Assembly: GCF_047948215.1 (NCBI RefSeq)
Contig: NC_134458.1
Coordinates: forward strand, 88,615,260-88,679,259
Reading direction: 5' to 3'
Length of the DNA: 64,000 bases
From: Lycorma delicatula
Lineage: Eukaryota > Arthropoda > Insecta > Hemiptera > Fulgoridae
The notes beneath the pieces are model-generated. The model was not told where the DNA came from and made no database searches. It saw nothing but the letters and a program-made list of their open reading frames with translations. Position numbers and translations under genes: made by a program. The first letter of the stretch is position 1; every line of letters starts with the position of its first letter. Below, in pieces: positions 11,640 to 23,837 of the stretch.

Positions 11640-14600
11640 CTTTTAATTATTTTATAAAATTATAGAGCGTATAATTGTAATCGGATAAGTGAATATTTTA
11701 AAGGTTGAAAGATAAAAAAGAGTAGGTTTCTGGGTATGCAGTATCCTTGGACACAAAAAACAGTTTCTTTTTTGGGAGGTGGGCGCCTGATCCAACTAAT
11801 GGAAATAGTATGAAATTGTTTAAAATTAGACTCGGTGTTCTTTAAGCAAGTAGACAAATAATGAAGAATAAAAAACTGCTAAATTTTATAAATTTCTCAT
11901 TGAACATTCCATGAAAGATCTTAATAAAGCTCATCTTGATTTGTATTGACAAAAGTATTAGGAAAGTAATTAGTTCTCTAACTAGACATGAAATGCTTAG
12001 AAAATCTAACAACTAAGGATCTTAGTAGATCTCTAAGGATCTACTAAGAAATTTTTTACAGGTGGGGTACTTAAAACTTAACCTGCCTCTCTAAAAATAT
12101 AATTTTATATATAAAAAAAAATAGTTTTCTATTTTTGTCGAAACTGTAATGTTGTTTCACGTTTTGTTATGTCTTGTTTGTAAAAATTGTAAGAAAATGC
12201 TAATAGAAGAACTGTAAATTGACTGGTGAAATCTATTATTACTTTTAGCCTCTACATATGATGAAACTTAAATTTAATCTAACTTTACAAACAATATATG
12301 TATGCATATTCTCTGTTTAACTGTACTTGCCGGGATTCAGTATAAAAGTTTCTTTAATAGAAAATGTTTTTATGTAGATTATTTAATGATTTACACGATA
12401 CGCCCACGATTCAAGAGACACAGAACTTATGTTAACCAATTTTTATTCAGAAAATTACAGTAAAATATTTTTTTGCATATCAATAAGAATAATTTTCTTA
12501 TTTTAGAAAACGTTTTAAGAAGAATTATTCCATACAATTCATCATTAAGCTATTAGAGAGGGTTGCAATAAAGGATATAATTGAAAAATATATTTATTCT
12601 ATTAAGAAATAATATAGAGAATGGTTATTTTTTTAAATTTATTATTTTTCTTATTATTTACTTCTTATTTTTATTTTTGCTTATTATTTATTATTTTCTT
12701 GTTATTTATTTATTTTTCTTTATTATTGTCAATGCCAAAGTTTTTAGATTCTCTCTTCAAAGTTTGTTCGCGTTGAGCCTTCAACTATTTTCCTCTTCTA
12801 CTTTGCGTTAAAAAAATACCTGTCTTTGGACGAAGTAGTTGTTTAATTTATGACAGTGGTTAATTGATGATTAAAAACAAACTGCGAATTATTCGGCAAA
12901 TTTTCGTTTAAACTCATTCTGTTGTTTTAACGTACGGTAGGAAAACTAATGTAAATTCGAAATGCTGTAACGATCATGTTGTCACAGAAACTTAGCCCTG
13001 TATCGGGTCAATTATAGAAATTAGGGTACAAATGGTTGTACGGTATGTTTGTGTAGTTTAATTACAGCTAAAGTTTGTCATTATATGAGCCTATTGTATT
13101 TACAAGTATCTTTATACGTATACATTTTGTGTTTTCTTGGTTTTTTAGCGAAAACCTTTAATTAAATTTATATCTTAATATTTGAAATCATATAGTAAAA
13201 TCCATTTTGTTAATTATTCGCCAAATTGTACGTGAACTTGTATATTCATTTTTACCTATTTTTTCTTAAGCTATATTAAAAAATAAGCGATCTTTTTAAA
13301 ATAAATTGATTTCGGTTATTTTAGAAAAAATAAAAATATATTCGATTTTGGAAACTTTTGTCATGAAATCAACTATTAAAATCTTCAGTCATAGTTTAAA
13401 ATTATGGTGTTTTAACCTGAACAAAAACTCTAGGAATAAGGAGATTCTGTAAAAATTTACCTATATAATTAAAAAAAAATGCTTTAATAATTTTGAAATT
13501 AACTTTTTAATAAATTCACTTTTCTCTTTAAAATTTGTGTACAGTGTCTTACCAAGAACGAAAAAATCTCAATAGATGTTTTAAAAGTAAAAATAATGAA
13601 AGAAGTGTACATTAACATGAGTATGAAAACGCTTTATTTTCGAGTTAGAGCTTGGAAAATATTCGTCCTCATTTCTACTTCATGGGTAAAATGAAGTCAT
13701 TTTAAAATTCTTGGAATTGAAACTAAGGGATAAATTTGATGGTATCACGTGGTTTTTGACCTGAAAAATTGAATAAAGCAGGTCTCACAATTATATTTCA
13801 TGGAGGTTTTTTAAAAATTATTGTAAAACACAAAACAGTGGTGCGGAAAACACAATTTTTTTAGGTTTGATGTACAATAACTTCGTTCAATTGCCGGTAG
13901 ACGGAAAAGTTTTTGCAACAAATTAGAAGAGAAATTAATTCGTTTAACTTCAAGGCAATTGAGATTATACGAAACAGACCTGATACATTTAGAAGAGACA
14001 TAACAAAATTTTAAATCGAGTGGAATATTACTTAAACAAAGGACACTTTGAACAATATTTGTAATTCGTTTAGATTTATTTATTTTTAGTAATTATTAAA
14101 TTAAGTTAAAAATATTTTGAATGATTTTGGTTTTCGATATTTTCCAATATTAAAATGATTTAGTTTTGGTTTAGAATTATGGGACAGCATTTTTCTACCC
14201 CCGCTTCGATCTGTTTTGATTTTAATAAAAATCGAATTTCTTAAACTTATCTTCATTCTCAATTTACATTACTTAGATAGATTTTCTCTCAATTAATTCC
14301 TGTACAAATTTTGTTACAGGATTTTATTTGTTTACTGGCAATTTAACGAAGCTGTACGTCAAATCTAAAAAATTATGAACACTAATCTGTGTGTTTTAGA
14401 ATAATTTTCAAAAAAAATATTAGAAATACAGTTCTGAGACCTATTCTATTAATTGCTTTCAGTTCAAAATGTATGAAACTATCAAATTTACCCCTTTAAC
14501 ATGATTTCCAATGACTTGATTTTTGGTGTATGTAATTTTCATATAATTGTAAACAAAATTTCTAGGTTTTTCGAAATTACACTTTGAAAGGGGTGAAGAA

Positions 14601-14739
14601 AGGTAAAAAAAATTTGAACAATGCTTGCAAATTTTCTCCATTTCCGATTATACTAAACGAGATATTCACTAGATTGGAGCTTGCAAATACTTTTCAAATA
14701 AATATGTAAAAACCATTTCGGGTTTTTTTTAAATTTCGA

Positions 14740-14935
14740 ATTTTAAGGGGTGCGACGATGTACGACGCGGCGGCTCAACCAACACAGCCACTGCCACTGT
14801 TACTGTGTGCGTGACAACTAGCACCTGCCTCTGGTTACTTGACTAAAAAACACAACCGTGACGGTATACGCAAGTAACCATATAGCGTGGGCGTTGCCGC
14901 GACAGGGATGCTAGTAGTAGCATATATATGAGTTT
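14740..14935. other. less AT-rich island of unknown origin
   Basis: In otherwise very AT-rich DNA this block contains GATGTACGACGCGGCGGCTC, CAGCCACTGCCACTGTTACT, and GCGTGGGCGTTGCCGCGACA. An inverted pair GGTTACTTG/CAAGTAACC brackets 46-47 bp near 14836-14881. All frames have stops within a short distance and I recognise no family. It may be a fragment of a repeat or of a regulatory region; I cannot decide. Confidence 0.4.
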
Positions 14936-16084
14936 GCCGAGATATTAGATTTTATTTGCAATCAGATGAAATAGAAAAAAAAATAGATAAAAAGATAACT
15001 GTAGTTTAATATTCATTTCCTATTTTTATGATAATCAACTTCTATCATATACGTAGATGTATTTGTGTATGACTGCTGGTTTATGGTGTGATAAATAGCG
15101 TAACAGCTTATCTGATAAGTAGAACAATAAATGAAATTTCCATTAAATAAGAACCGGAAGTTGTTTATTTCAAAAGAAGGTTGGCTACAGAGTTCAGTTA
15201 CTTACGTGATGAGTATTACTTTTTGTCAAATTATTTTATTTGGTTACTGAGAAAAATCAGTTAAATTTATTAATGTAAATAACAATTTATATTTTCTTCA
15301 TGAGTTTTTGTAGATACACACACAAGTAAAGCTGAGTGTTAACAGTGATTATTATGGTACTGTATTTTACAGAGAAGATTTATAAAAAAATAGATAAATA
15401 AAAATTCATCAGTGTTCAGAAAGTAATAGTGTTCAGATCATAAATATTATTTTATTTTTGAAAGTTTTGCTGTTTACGTTAAATTGCACAAGGAAAAATT
15501 TTATTATTATAAATCTTACCTCAATTGTTAATTTTGTACTGTAAAATTAACATTTTTCAATCTATATTACTAGGTACTTTTTTGTTATTATTCGTTGAAA
15601 GTATTACTATTTGTAAAATAAACTACCTCACCAATAATAAGTGTATTTTAAGATAAAAATTATCTTTCTCCACTCATAAATATAATATTTTTAACATTAA
15701 AAAAAATGGTAGGATAATTTTCCAATTTTATTAAAAATGTAGGTACTTTAATCGAATACCACTGATTATTTTTGTTTAAATACCCAATTTATTTCTTTTT
15801 AACAATATGGAAATGTTATTTGATTGAATGCCTTGAACGGAAAGGATATGATAAGAGTAAGTTTCCTTATCACAATGATGTAAATCCAACTACGTGCATA
15901 CTGTAGGATGTATTGCAGCCAGTTACCTAAAGTCGGTTTTTTACGTTTATCATAAAAGCAGTTCAATCTCCCGACGTTTAACATGAGTATTTGGAATTTG
16001 CTGACTAACTAAAACTATGTCATTGATTCCTGCAACCGCGTAGAACTCTACCGGAAACCAGGATATGTAGCAACGGGGACACGC

Positions 16085-16860
16085 TCTGCGTTTTTACGGA
16101 ACCGATTAGAGTTGGTGAACCGATTTGATGTTGCATAGCGTTCCAAAAATCATACTTCCCGTTCGAAAGTAAATATGCGAGTCAGTACGTGGCTAAAAAT
16201 TCAAACTTAGCTTGGTGACCGTCATACGCTTTCCATTTAGTTGGGCGTTCTAACAATGAAATGTTGATGTTGCTGAATCGAGCGTGGGTCCCAATACAGT
16301 AGTCGATTGGAATAATTTCATTAGAGAACTGTGTGTCGACTACATTGAACAGCACAGCCGAGGTAAAGGTATGGTCGTCGAATTCGATGAGACGCTGTTC
16401 TCAAGGCGCAAAAATCATGCTGGTCGCGCCTTCTCTCAATAATGGGTTTTCTGCGGTATTTGACATGAAAACGGGAATGTTTCGTTGTGAAAGTTGATCT
16501 TAACTCGATTGAAACCCTGCTGAATGTTATCGAAACAGAACGTAAATTTCGGGATATTGTACTTTGGATTTCTGGCATGCTACCTAAGCGATGCACTGGA
16601 AACGGAAGGGTTCTGCTATTTTATTGTGAATCATCGGTACCATTTCACTGATCCTTACACAGCGGAGTTCATACTGAAACCATTGAGTGCTTGTAGGGAC
16701 CGCTGAAATAAAGTAAAAAAATGGAAGTGCTAGGCATCACGTGGAACCCTGCTTCGCCGAATTTATATGCGTCACATGGTAGGGAGATGAGAACCCGTTC
16801 CAGAAAATACTCGATCTGGAACTAATGTGTATATACAGTACAAACATAAGTCGAACAATA
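16085..16860 (+). pseudogene. degenerate Merlin-type (ISXO2/IS1016-like) DDE transposase
   Basis: Merlin transposases cut and paste DNA with a DDE catalytic triad of the IS1595/ISXO2 type. The remnant shows, in order: an N-terminal stretch SFQKSYFPFESKYASQY (about 16145); NNFIRELCVDYIE and VVEFDETLFSRRKNHAGR with the first catalytic aspartate (about 16370-16420); a stop within the usual QQWVFGGI motif; and FCYFIVNHRYHFTDPYT (about 16610). In another frame comes HTETIECL, carrying the catalytic glutamate (about 16670). The middle acidic residue region is unrecognisable. At least one internal stop and several frame changes make it dead. I could not define terminal inverted repeats. Confidence 0.8.
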
Positions 16861-17184
16861 AGATATACCCCTGCGTCATTTATTTTTCAGATTTCGAGCT
16901 GTGCCCTTAATACGACCAGCCAAAAATAGGTTCTTCATGTGTGTTTATCTTACTAGTTCAAACTCAGTTTTAACGCATCAGAGGCTTGTTATCTCCTAAT
17001 GACTCTTTGCCATAAACACCGAAGGTTCCTTTGAACCAAAGGAAAAATTTCCTGTGTTCGATGGACTTGCACAGGGATCATTCATCAATAGATTTTAGAA
17101 GTGGGAATAATTAGTAATTTTTACTCTGATCATTCGGAAAGATTTCAGGAATAATTACGAGAGCATATTTGAACAGTATTAGAA

Positions 17185-17665
17185 TAGTTAGCATATTTGA
17201 ACAGAAAGAAAGATTTGTTTCTTCAAAATACCGCCCGACCTCATGTAAAAAAATCACTATCACTGTCATGAGTGACATTGATAGTGGAACTAAAATGGGA
17301 AATTATCCATCACATTCACCAGACCTCTAACCAACAGATATCCATTTGTACCTGAGTCTGGATAACCGGATGAGAAGCAAGCAGTTTTACAATGAGAGCG
17401 ACCAAAAAGAAAAAAGAAATCAAGATTTTCCGCGGTAAAAGAAAAGGTTTTTATAAAAATATAATTTATTAAATCGTTAGGCGAAAGGTTCATGAACCAA
17501 CAGTGGCAAAGTTCATATTTTGATGGATAAATTAATTTTAAGACTATAATATGTTTCTTTAATCGTTCAAAGAAAAACGGGGCGAAAACATTTCTGAACA
17601 AGTGTATAAGTAGATCGTTTTCTTCAAAAATTATATCGAATTTATTCATCTTATATCCTTGATAT
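17185..17665 (+). pseudogene. mariner transposase, C-terminal remnant
   Basis: Translated with frame shifts, the region gives NTARPHVKKS (the Asp-Asn-Ala-Arg-Pro-His motif region, with the Asp lost). Then HSPDL, a stop, TDIHLYLSLDNRMRSKQFYN matches the mariner motif with the third catalytic Asp, and ERFMNQQWQSSYFDG matches the C-terminal end. The N-terminal two thirds are not recognisable upstream, where the Merlin remnant ends about 330 bp away. Several stops interrupt it. The 119-codon open frame on the opposite strand is a shadow. Family assignment within mariner is uncertain because the fragment is short and diverged. Confidence 0.65.
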
Positions 17666-20600
17666 TTTAACTTACGTTTGCAAATAATCCTCCAAATCAG
17701 AAATTACACTAAAATAACTACTTTCTAATAAATCTAAAGCTATTCATTTTATGATTTTATTACCTTCATGTATTTGTATCATTTCCATTTTTATCATACC
17801 ACTTAAAATTTTTATTTAATAATTTTTTTCAATGCTTCTATCATTATGGATTTCTTTAAAACTTCTAAACAAAATACAGAAAAGTTTGCTGTTGTTATAT
17901 GTTTCTTCTACACAGCCGCTACTGCAACTACTGTTTGAAAACAAATTTCCTTTTAAAATACAACTGCAATGTAATAGTAATAATGCTCATTTTTAGTTTT
18001 CTTGACTCTATTTATTCGTATATTGAAAAATAAGAGGTTTTTATCAACCAAAAATATTTATTCGTAACTGATATTCTTTAAAAAAAATTCTCAGTAATCA
18101 GGAAACTATTGGTCAAAAAATGTAGAAATTTAATCATTAAAAAGTGTTAATTATTAAGGTTGTTTTAAATTATTATTATTATTTAAATCTTTTACATTAA
18201 TAGTTATGCTAGGTTTTTTAAATAGCCATAAAAAGAATATGATTTTTAGTATTTCTTAAAATTTTGATAATCCAATGAAATTTTACATATTAAGAAAAAA
18301 ATATATATTAAAGACTTTGTTTATGAAGTTTTAAAATATTCTAAAAAATTATACTGCGAACAGTGTAGGTTTTAAATTCATAAATTACCCACCATTGTAT
18401 TGATTAAGTGACAAGTAGAACATTAAGGAGGGGTTACCTCGTTTTAATTTGTTACACAAAATTATTTTACAGTTTTATCAGTCTGTTATTACTATTTTAT
18501 ATTAAAGTTTTTGATATTTATGGATTACTATTATTGATAAATTCTCCTATTTTATAACGATCATGTGTGTGTAACATTGGGAACTGGTATATTTTGTGGA
18601 TTTCATTTATCCACTGTTAATTAAACTGAAATTACGTACTTATACAACAGACACACACATATAAATGTATATAGTTGAAACAGTATAAGTTGGCTGATCA
18701 TGATCGCAACAAACTCCTGATTAAAAACCTCCAAAAATTTTGGACCAAATGTAAATCAATAATAAAACACCAATCGAATAAAATCTCTTCAGTCAGTATT
18801 ATTTTATCTATTATTCGTTAACAGTTTGTTGTTTTTAGAATGGAACTCATAACATTCGTGTGAGAATAAGTCATCTAAAACAAAAAACGAGTAATTTTAC
18901 GTTAATTCAAGAATAGATTACTTGTCAACTTTAAGTTTTATATAATTCGAACTGTAACTCTCTGTATATGTGTGCATATACAAGTATATTTATGTATATA
19001 CAAAACACTCACGTGCGCGCGCGCATATATTACATATATGGTGTAAGTTTGCGTACAACTCCAATAAACCAACAGAAGAACTTTTTTACTGACTTAATAA
19101 CAATAAAAGCAGGTCTATTTAATCAATTTATCGTATGATTGGAACATGTATGAAATGATGGTTCAATAATTGAATAGTTGACTTTAACGATGACCTTAAA
19201 TTTAAATTTTTCTTTTATGAAATGGAATACATAGATACAAATTTAAACAATGCGTGCTGCTCAATAAAAATCGGTTCTTTTAACTAATTAAGGGAACAGA
19301 GTGTGTAGGGGTGAATATGACGGCCTAATTATTATAATTATAGAAAGGCCTATAAACAAAAACAGAGCCGTACTGTTTAATCGATAGAAGCGACAGAGGC
19401 TAAATAAATTCTTTTTGTCAGACAATTTTTATAACCAAAAAATTTGTTTGTTTTTTTTTCATATAAAAAACCGTTATTATCAAAAGTGTATTCAAAAAAT
19501 AGATATAAAGTAATAAATTATTATCAATCGATTTTAGATAATTTTATCTATTAACTTTTTTCTAATGAAGAAATATTAGTCGGAAAAGTAATATGACACG
19601 GGTACTAAACGAAATAAACAAACAAGACTGCTACTAACATATAAATACATCGGAGATTAATATGTAACCGGATTACTATCACAAGCGTCGCATAAGGAAG
19701 ACATTTATCTAATAATAAAAAAAGAAAATGATGCAAGAAATGACTGCGTTGAAACTTGAATCTTTCCATATATACTGCCTTTACGGAAATAGATCTCGCA
19801 TACACGGATAAATATGCAATAAGTAGGTGAAAAATAGTTTTTATTTTTTTTTTATAAATATCGACCGTTGATGTAGATGTAACGAATACGGCAACATTCC
19901 TTTCATAGAAAATTTAATTTACCTTAATTTTTGTTTCATAAGGAAGATTTTTCTTTGTAAAGTAATATTATTGGTATTGGTGCAAATTCAATTTTGAGAG
20001 TAATTATTCTGTCAGTTAAAACCCTTTTTTTTATGTTATTCAAGGTAAAATTCTAAATGCTTTGATAAAATATGTTTTCCCGGTTTAAGTTTTTGACAGG
20101 AAAATTAATAAAAAAAATAAAATAAATGGCATTGCCAAGAAGAATTTTCCCTTGTACATGCTAAAAAACAGGAAAACCTTACTGTATAATTATAATCACA
20201 TGCACTTTTAAATATATAATATTAAACGACCTTCCAGTTCAAAAGATTTCTGTTATACATGGGATTCTAGCATCAAACATAATGCAGATTTAATCGTATT
20301 GGACTATAGACAATAAAATCCAAATTTAGTTCTGCAGTCAGAGATGAATTACAAATTAACTGTATACAAATTTAAAACAGGCATGGAATCTTTGAGCTCA
20401 GGTGATGGTTAAATTTATAAAAAAATGTGTTTTTGATAAGGCTAGAATCTGAAATCGAGATTATTCTTAATATTCTGAATTCTTCAATAATTTTAAATAC
20501 TTTTTAACTTACAGCTACAGCTATATATATCTTTTATTACACTTTTTTACGGAATAACCTTTTAATAATAACTTTTATATTTATATTTAACTAATAATAA

Positions 20601-20760
20601 CCTTTTAGCAATTTTATGTAAAATTGCTGAAATCGTGAAAAAAAATATTATAAGGGTCTTTGATTCTAAATAATGGAAAGGGGAAGCGGAGAAATGAATG
20701 AGTAGCTGTGTACATATTTTGCTGCGAGTTTCAGTACAGAAGAAACAGTAGACAACTATG
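17666..20760. other. AT-rich sequence, no gene recognised
   Basis: Contains a mixed microsatellite around 18963-19040 (GTGTGCATATACAAGTATAT ... GTGCGCGCGCGCATATAT) and otherwise plain AT-rich DNA. No mobile-element protein similarity was seen. The region ends at the hAT target-site duplication at 20761. Confidence 0.5.
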
Positions 20761-20948
20761 ATGTAATGCAGTGGTCCCAACTGGTGTGTCACTCAGTCCC
20801 GTGAGCTGTGTCGCGGATTATTAGAATTTAAAAGGAAATTTGAAAGAAATTTTATCATTCAGAAAGTCTCTGTATAACGTAATTTGTACTCGTACTTACC
20901 ATGAAATCTTTAATATGAAGAAATGTTATTTTAAGACAAGTAGATCAT

Positions 20949-20979
20949 GTAGGTGTTGACTATACCAGTCAACGCCTAC
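20949..20979. repeat. small inverted repeat in the hAT 5' region
   Basis: GTAGGTGTTGACT at 20949-20961 and AGTCAACGCCTAC at 20967-20979 pair with a single G-T-type mismatch and a 5-nt loop. It could be a subterminal feature of the element or a local inverted duplication like those near 51-53.6 kb. Confidence 0.7.
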
Positions 20980-21429
20980 AAAAATGCTGAGTCTAATTTT
21001 TCTGCCTGTCGATAATTTTGATTGATAGAGAACACCTGCAAAAATGCTTAGTTTAGTCTCTCCACGTGGTAATAAACCGAGTATTACTACGTTGAGGGAT
21101 TTATCTGTTAGTGTAGGTACTTTTCAAGACTCAGAAATTTTTTGCTGAAAAACCTGGCGACGCTACCAGTATTTAGACTTGTTTATTTGTCATTAGAAAG
21201 TATTGGCTAGTTTCAGTTTGTACGTGGCATAAGTAGGCAGTAATGCAATAGTTTTTCAGAAGTACTCTTATATCAGTTTTATCAAGGATAGATTTTTCAT
21301 TCGAAAAAGACAAGATAAATCAAATTCTAAACCTGTGACAGCAATCGTGGCAGTGCGAGTTCAAGTAGTGGGAGCGAAAGGATCTTATGACTGTGTTAAG
21401 AATTACATTGTTGAACATAATATTTCCTA

Positions 21430-23520
21430 GGAGAATTGCATCTCTCTTTGTACTGCGGGAGTAGCAGCATTGATGGAGAAAATGAAAGGTTTTATAAATT
21501 TCGTCAGTGAAGTGAATACGACTACGGTGACAACTCATGTTTTTTGCATACAGAGGAGGTTAATTATGAGAACTGTTGATGGGGAACCTTTAGAACGGGA
21601 CTTAAGAATGATAATTGAAATGATCAATTATTTAAAAACAAGACCAGTTGAAAGCAGACTGTTTGAAAGGTTTGCGACTTTATAGGAGCTGAACATACCA
21701 GTTTATTGCTGAATTCGAAAACACGTTGCCTTTCTAGGGGTAAAGCATTGATGCGGGTGGTAGAGCTTCAACACGAGCTTCTTAGTTTTTTTAAGATGAA
21801 ATTTAGATTATACAAGGCTTTTGCAGGATAACCTGCAAATTTCTTGAGCCGAACTAGCACATCTTGCTAAAATTATCAACAGATTGAACTCTTTGAATGC
21901 AAGCATGCAACACAAAGCAGAAAATATTATTTCAGCCACAAAGAAATTGGAAGGATTTTTCTAAAAAAATTTACGTTTTGGCAGGCTACAAATATCGAAG
22001 GTAAATTATCCTCTAGCTGAAAGTTTTGAAAATCAGCTTACACAAAATAACAAAAATGCCTAAAGAAGTTAATAAAAGAGCATTTGCGTTACAAACTTCA
22101 GTAAAAAGATACTTCCCTACTATATCCGTTTTAGAAGTAGAATGGGTAATTTTTCCTTTTGGTATATCTGGTGAGATCAACATACAAAACCCCACTCGCC
22201 TGTCAGTGAAAAAGGAATTCTCATTCTCTGGATGGGTCCGGAAAACCCATGGCTCGATGGATTTCAATATAACGCAGCTTTTGTTGGGCCATGTGGGCTT
22301 TAGAACTTATTTGTTTAGATTTGGGCTCGATTATATAGATAGTTGCTCTGTTTGTGGAACTGAAAAGACGTCTTATCATGTCTTTTTCCGGTGACCCCGA
22401 TTTGAACTAGAGCGTGGCGAAGTCCTGGACACGTTGGGCAGGAGGGATATGTTTTTACCTGAATACTTCGAGCAGATTATGTTAGCGAAAGAAGAGAACT
22501 GGAACGCAGTGGCGAGACTTGCCAAAGTAGTTGCAGACAAACTGCGTGTCGCGAAGAAGGCCGAAGGAGGGCTACGAGCCGAGGGGATGCTATGCGGCGG
22601 ACAGGGCTGCGGTCGAGTGTCTAGGTGGTGTGTTCCCCGACCTTGTGGAGGTCGACTGGATGAAATGAAGCCGTGGTCACTCCGCTGGCACGGGCCCGTA
22701 GGTAAGTTCCCCTCTTCTGAAGCTTAGACTGTGGACGTTCTGGTAAGTTCTGTGTAAGTATGTGGTAAGTATCTGAGAGTGAGCATGTTGTTGGCTGTGT
22801 GTGCGTGTGTATGTGAGTGACGTGTATGTGCACCGCAATTTGTTTCACTGTTGTGTGCCTTTGGTGTTTTCCTGTGAGGGCCGATTGTGTGCGTGGGCGA
22901 AATTGTGCTTTGCTGTGTCTTATTGTTGCTTGTATTTTGTATCTTTGTGATGAGTGTGTGATTTTATTGGTGTTTATTTGTGTATCGGTGTTCCTTTGAT
23001 TGCGGTGTACGATTATATGAGCGGGCGTTTTCCGCTTCCTGAAGTAATACTGCATGAGCTGTTTCCAGGAGGGGTGGAGGTTTAGTCGGTATTGCGCAGG
23101 CACACATACGCATCTAATAATATCTTACGGAACCTGTTAGCGAGCCCGACACTGCCTAGGCGCCCGTAAATGAGGTTCCTCCACCTCTATAAAAAAAGGT
23201 AAGAAAAAGACTTCTCATGCGATTGTACCATGAAAACAAATTTTTAGACACTTTTGCATTTACTTTTGCAGTCCAGTCCTTTTGCATTTATACGCGATGT
23301 CAGTATTCCATAAACGCAATGAGAGCCACAAAACTTTTGCTGCAGTTTGCAACGTCATGAATCAGCATTTTATACAATGAAAATAGTGAAATCTAAACAG
23401 AGGAACAAACTAGTACATTTTGAAGTTGATTTACGTATTGGCCTGTCAACCATAAGGCCACGTGGTGACAAACTCTGGGGAACACACCAAGCGCAGACTT
23501 TACATTAATTTTAGTGGTGA
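21430..23520 (+). pseudogene. degenerate hAT transposase (ZBED5/SCAND3-like), split by a LINE
   Basis: The protein resembles the RNase H-like hAT transposases that were domesticated in vertebrates as ZBED5 or SCAND3. Recognisable blocks in order: LCTAGVAALMEKMKGFINFV (about 21448); HVFCIQRRLIMR; MINYLKTRPVESRLFERF (about 21630); then a stop followed by GAEHTSLLLN and SRGKALMRVVELQHELLSFF (about 21740); FKNKFTFWQ-like positions near 21965; and KRYFPTIS (about 22105). After the LINE, NKLVHFEVDLRIGLSTIRP (about 23405, in one shifted frame) resembles the C-terminal dimerisation region. Multiple stops and frameshifts inactivate it. Reading across the LINE is required for continuity, which supports the nesting. 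Confidence 0.8.
22225..23203 (+). mobile_element. 5'-truncated R1-like LINE inserted in the hAT element
   Basis: One frame carries the C-terminal part of an R1-group-like ORF2 past the reverse transcriptase: ITQLLLGHVGFRTYLFRFGL, then CSVCGTEKTSYHVFF (a CCHC-type motif) and QIMLAKEENWNAVARLAKVV. The frame is broken once, where a TGA stands at the position of the final Cys of the zinc motif (22392-22394), and then stays open to 22725. A 3' UTR of about 475 bp follows and ends near CTATAAAAAAAGGTAAG. A 16-bp sequence at 22209-22224 and a 15-bp sequence at 23204-23218, both ending TTCTCAT, are the likely target duplication. The high-GC block from 22420 to 23190 belongs to this element, unlike its surroundings. 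Confidence 0.82.
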
Positions 23521-23837
23521 GTTTTAAATAATAATAATATGTATTTTTTAATCAGACTTCCGGTATAGATAGGTCGGCACTTATCTTTGTCTTTCTCTGA
23601 CACCGCTCAATATGCTGCTTTTATTTAGAAGAATACGCCCGCTTGTGTGTTAACATATTTCCATGCATACTAGATGTCAGATACTTAGAATTAGATACAT
23701 ATTATTATTATTACCGGTATCATGAATATTATCATCGTCATTATTATTAATAGAAAACATATAAGTGTGTTGCGATATTGTGGACGTTCAGTCAGGTGTA
23801 TCGTCAGTCAAAAAGGTTGGAAACCACTGATGTAAGG

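Larger units (their letters stand above)
10440..16080. other. AT-rich sequence with simple repeats only
   Basis: Holds a long TA microsatellite (11537-11637), a small perfect hairpin (12021-12048: CTTAGTAGATC and its complement, 6-nt loop), low-complexity TTTATTATTT runs (12600-12730), and an isolated less AT-rich block at 14740-14935. No transposase, reverse transcriptase or splice-bounded exon was recognised. Confidence 0.5.
20761..23837 (+). mobile_element. hAT transposon with 8-bp target duplication, containing a nested LINE
   Basis: The element spans 20769-23829. The left end begins CAGTGGTCCCAACTGG and the right end, reverse-complemented, CAGTGGTTTCCAACC, both typical of hAT ends in the ZBED5/SCAND3-related group. 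The flanking 8-mers are ATGTAATG (20761-20768) and ATGTAAGG (23830-23837), 7 of 8 identical, as expected for hAT integration. Between them lies a decayed transposase (about 21430-22208 and 23219-23520) split by a LINE at 22225-23203. Removing the LINE leaves about 2.1 kb. The segment 20830-21400 lacks a recognisable BED zinc finger, so part of the 5' coding region is lost or badly decayed. Confidence 0.85.

Noticed and set aside
12581..12811. small hydrophobic membrane protein
   Set aside because: The hydrophobicity comes from TTT/TTA/ATT runs in low-complexity DNA; there is no supporting gene structure.
17290..17649. 119-codon minus-strand open frame
   Set aside because: It is the antisense shadow of the mariner C-terminal remnant on the plus strand.
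22621..23103. 160-codon minus-strand open frame
   Set aside because: Antisense of the R1-like LINE 3' region; rich in T, H and Q from GTGTGT-like UTR sequence, and the sense strand carries the recognisable protein.
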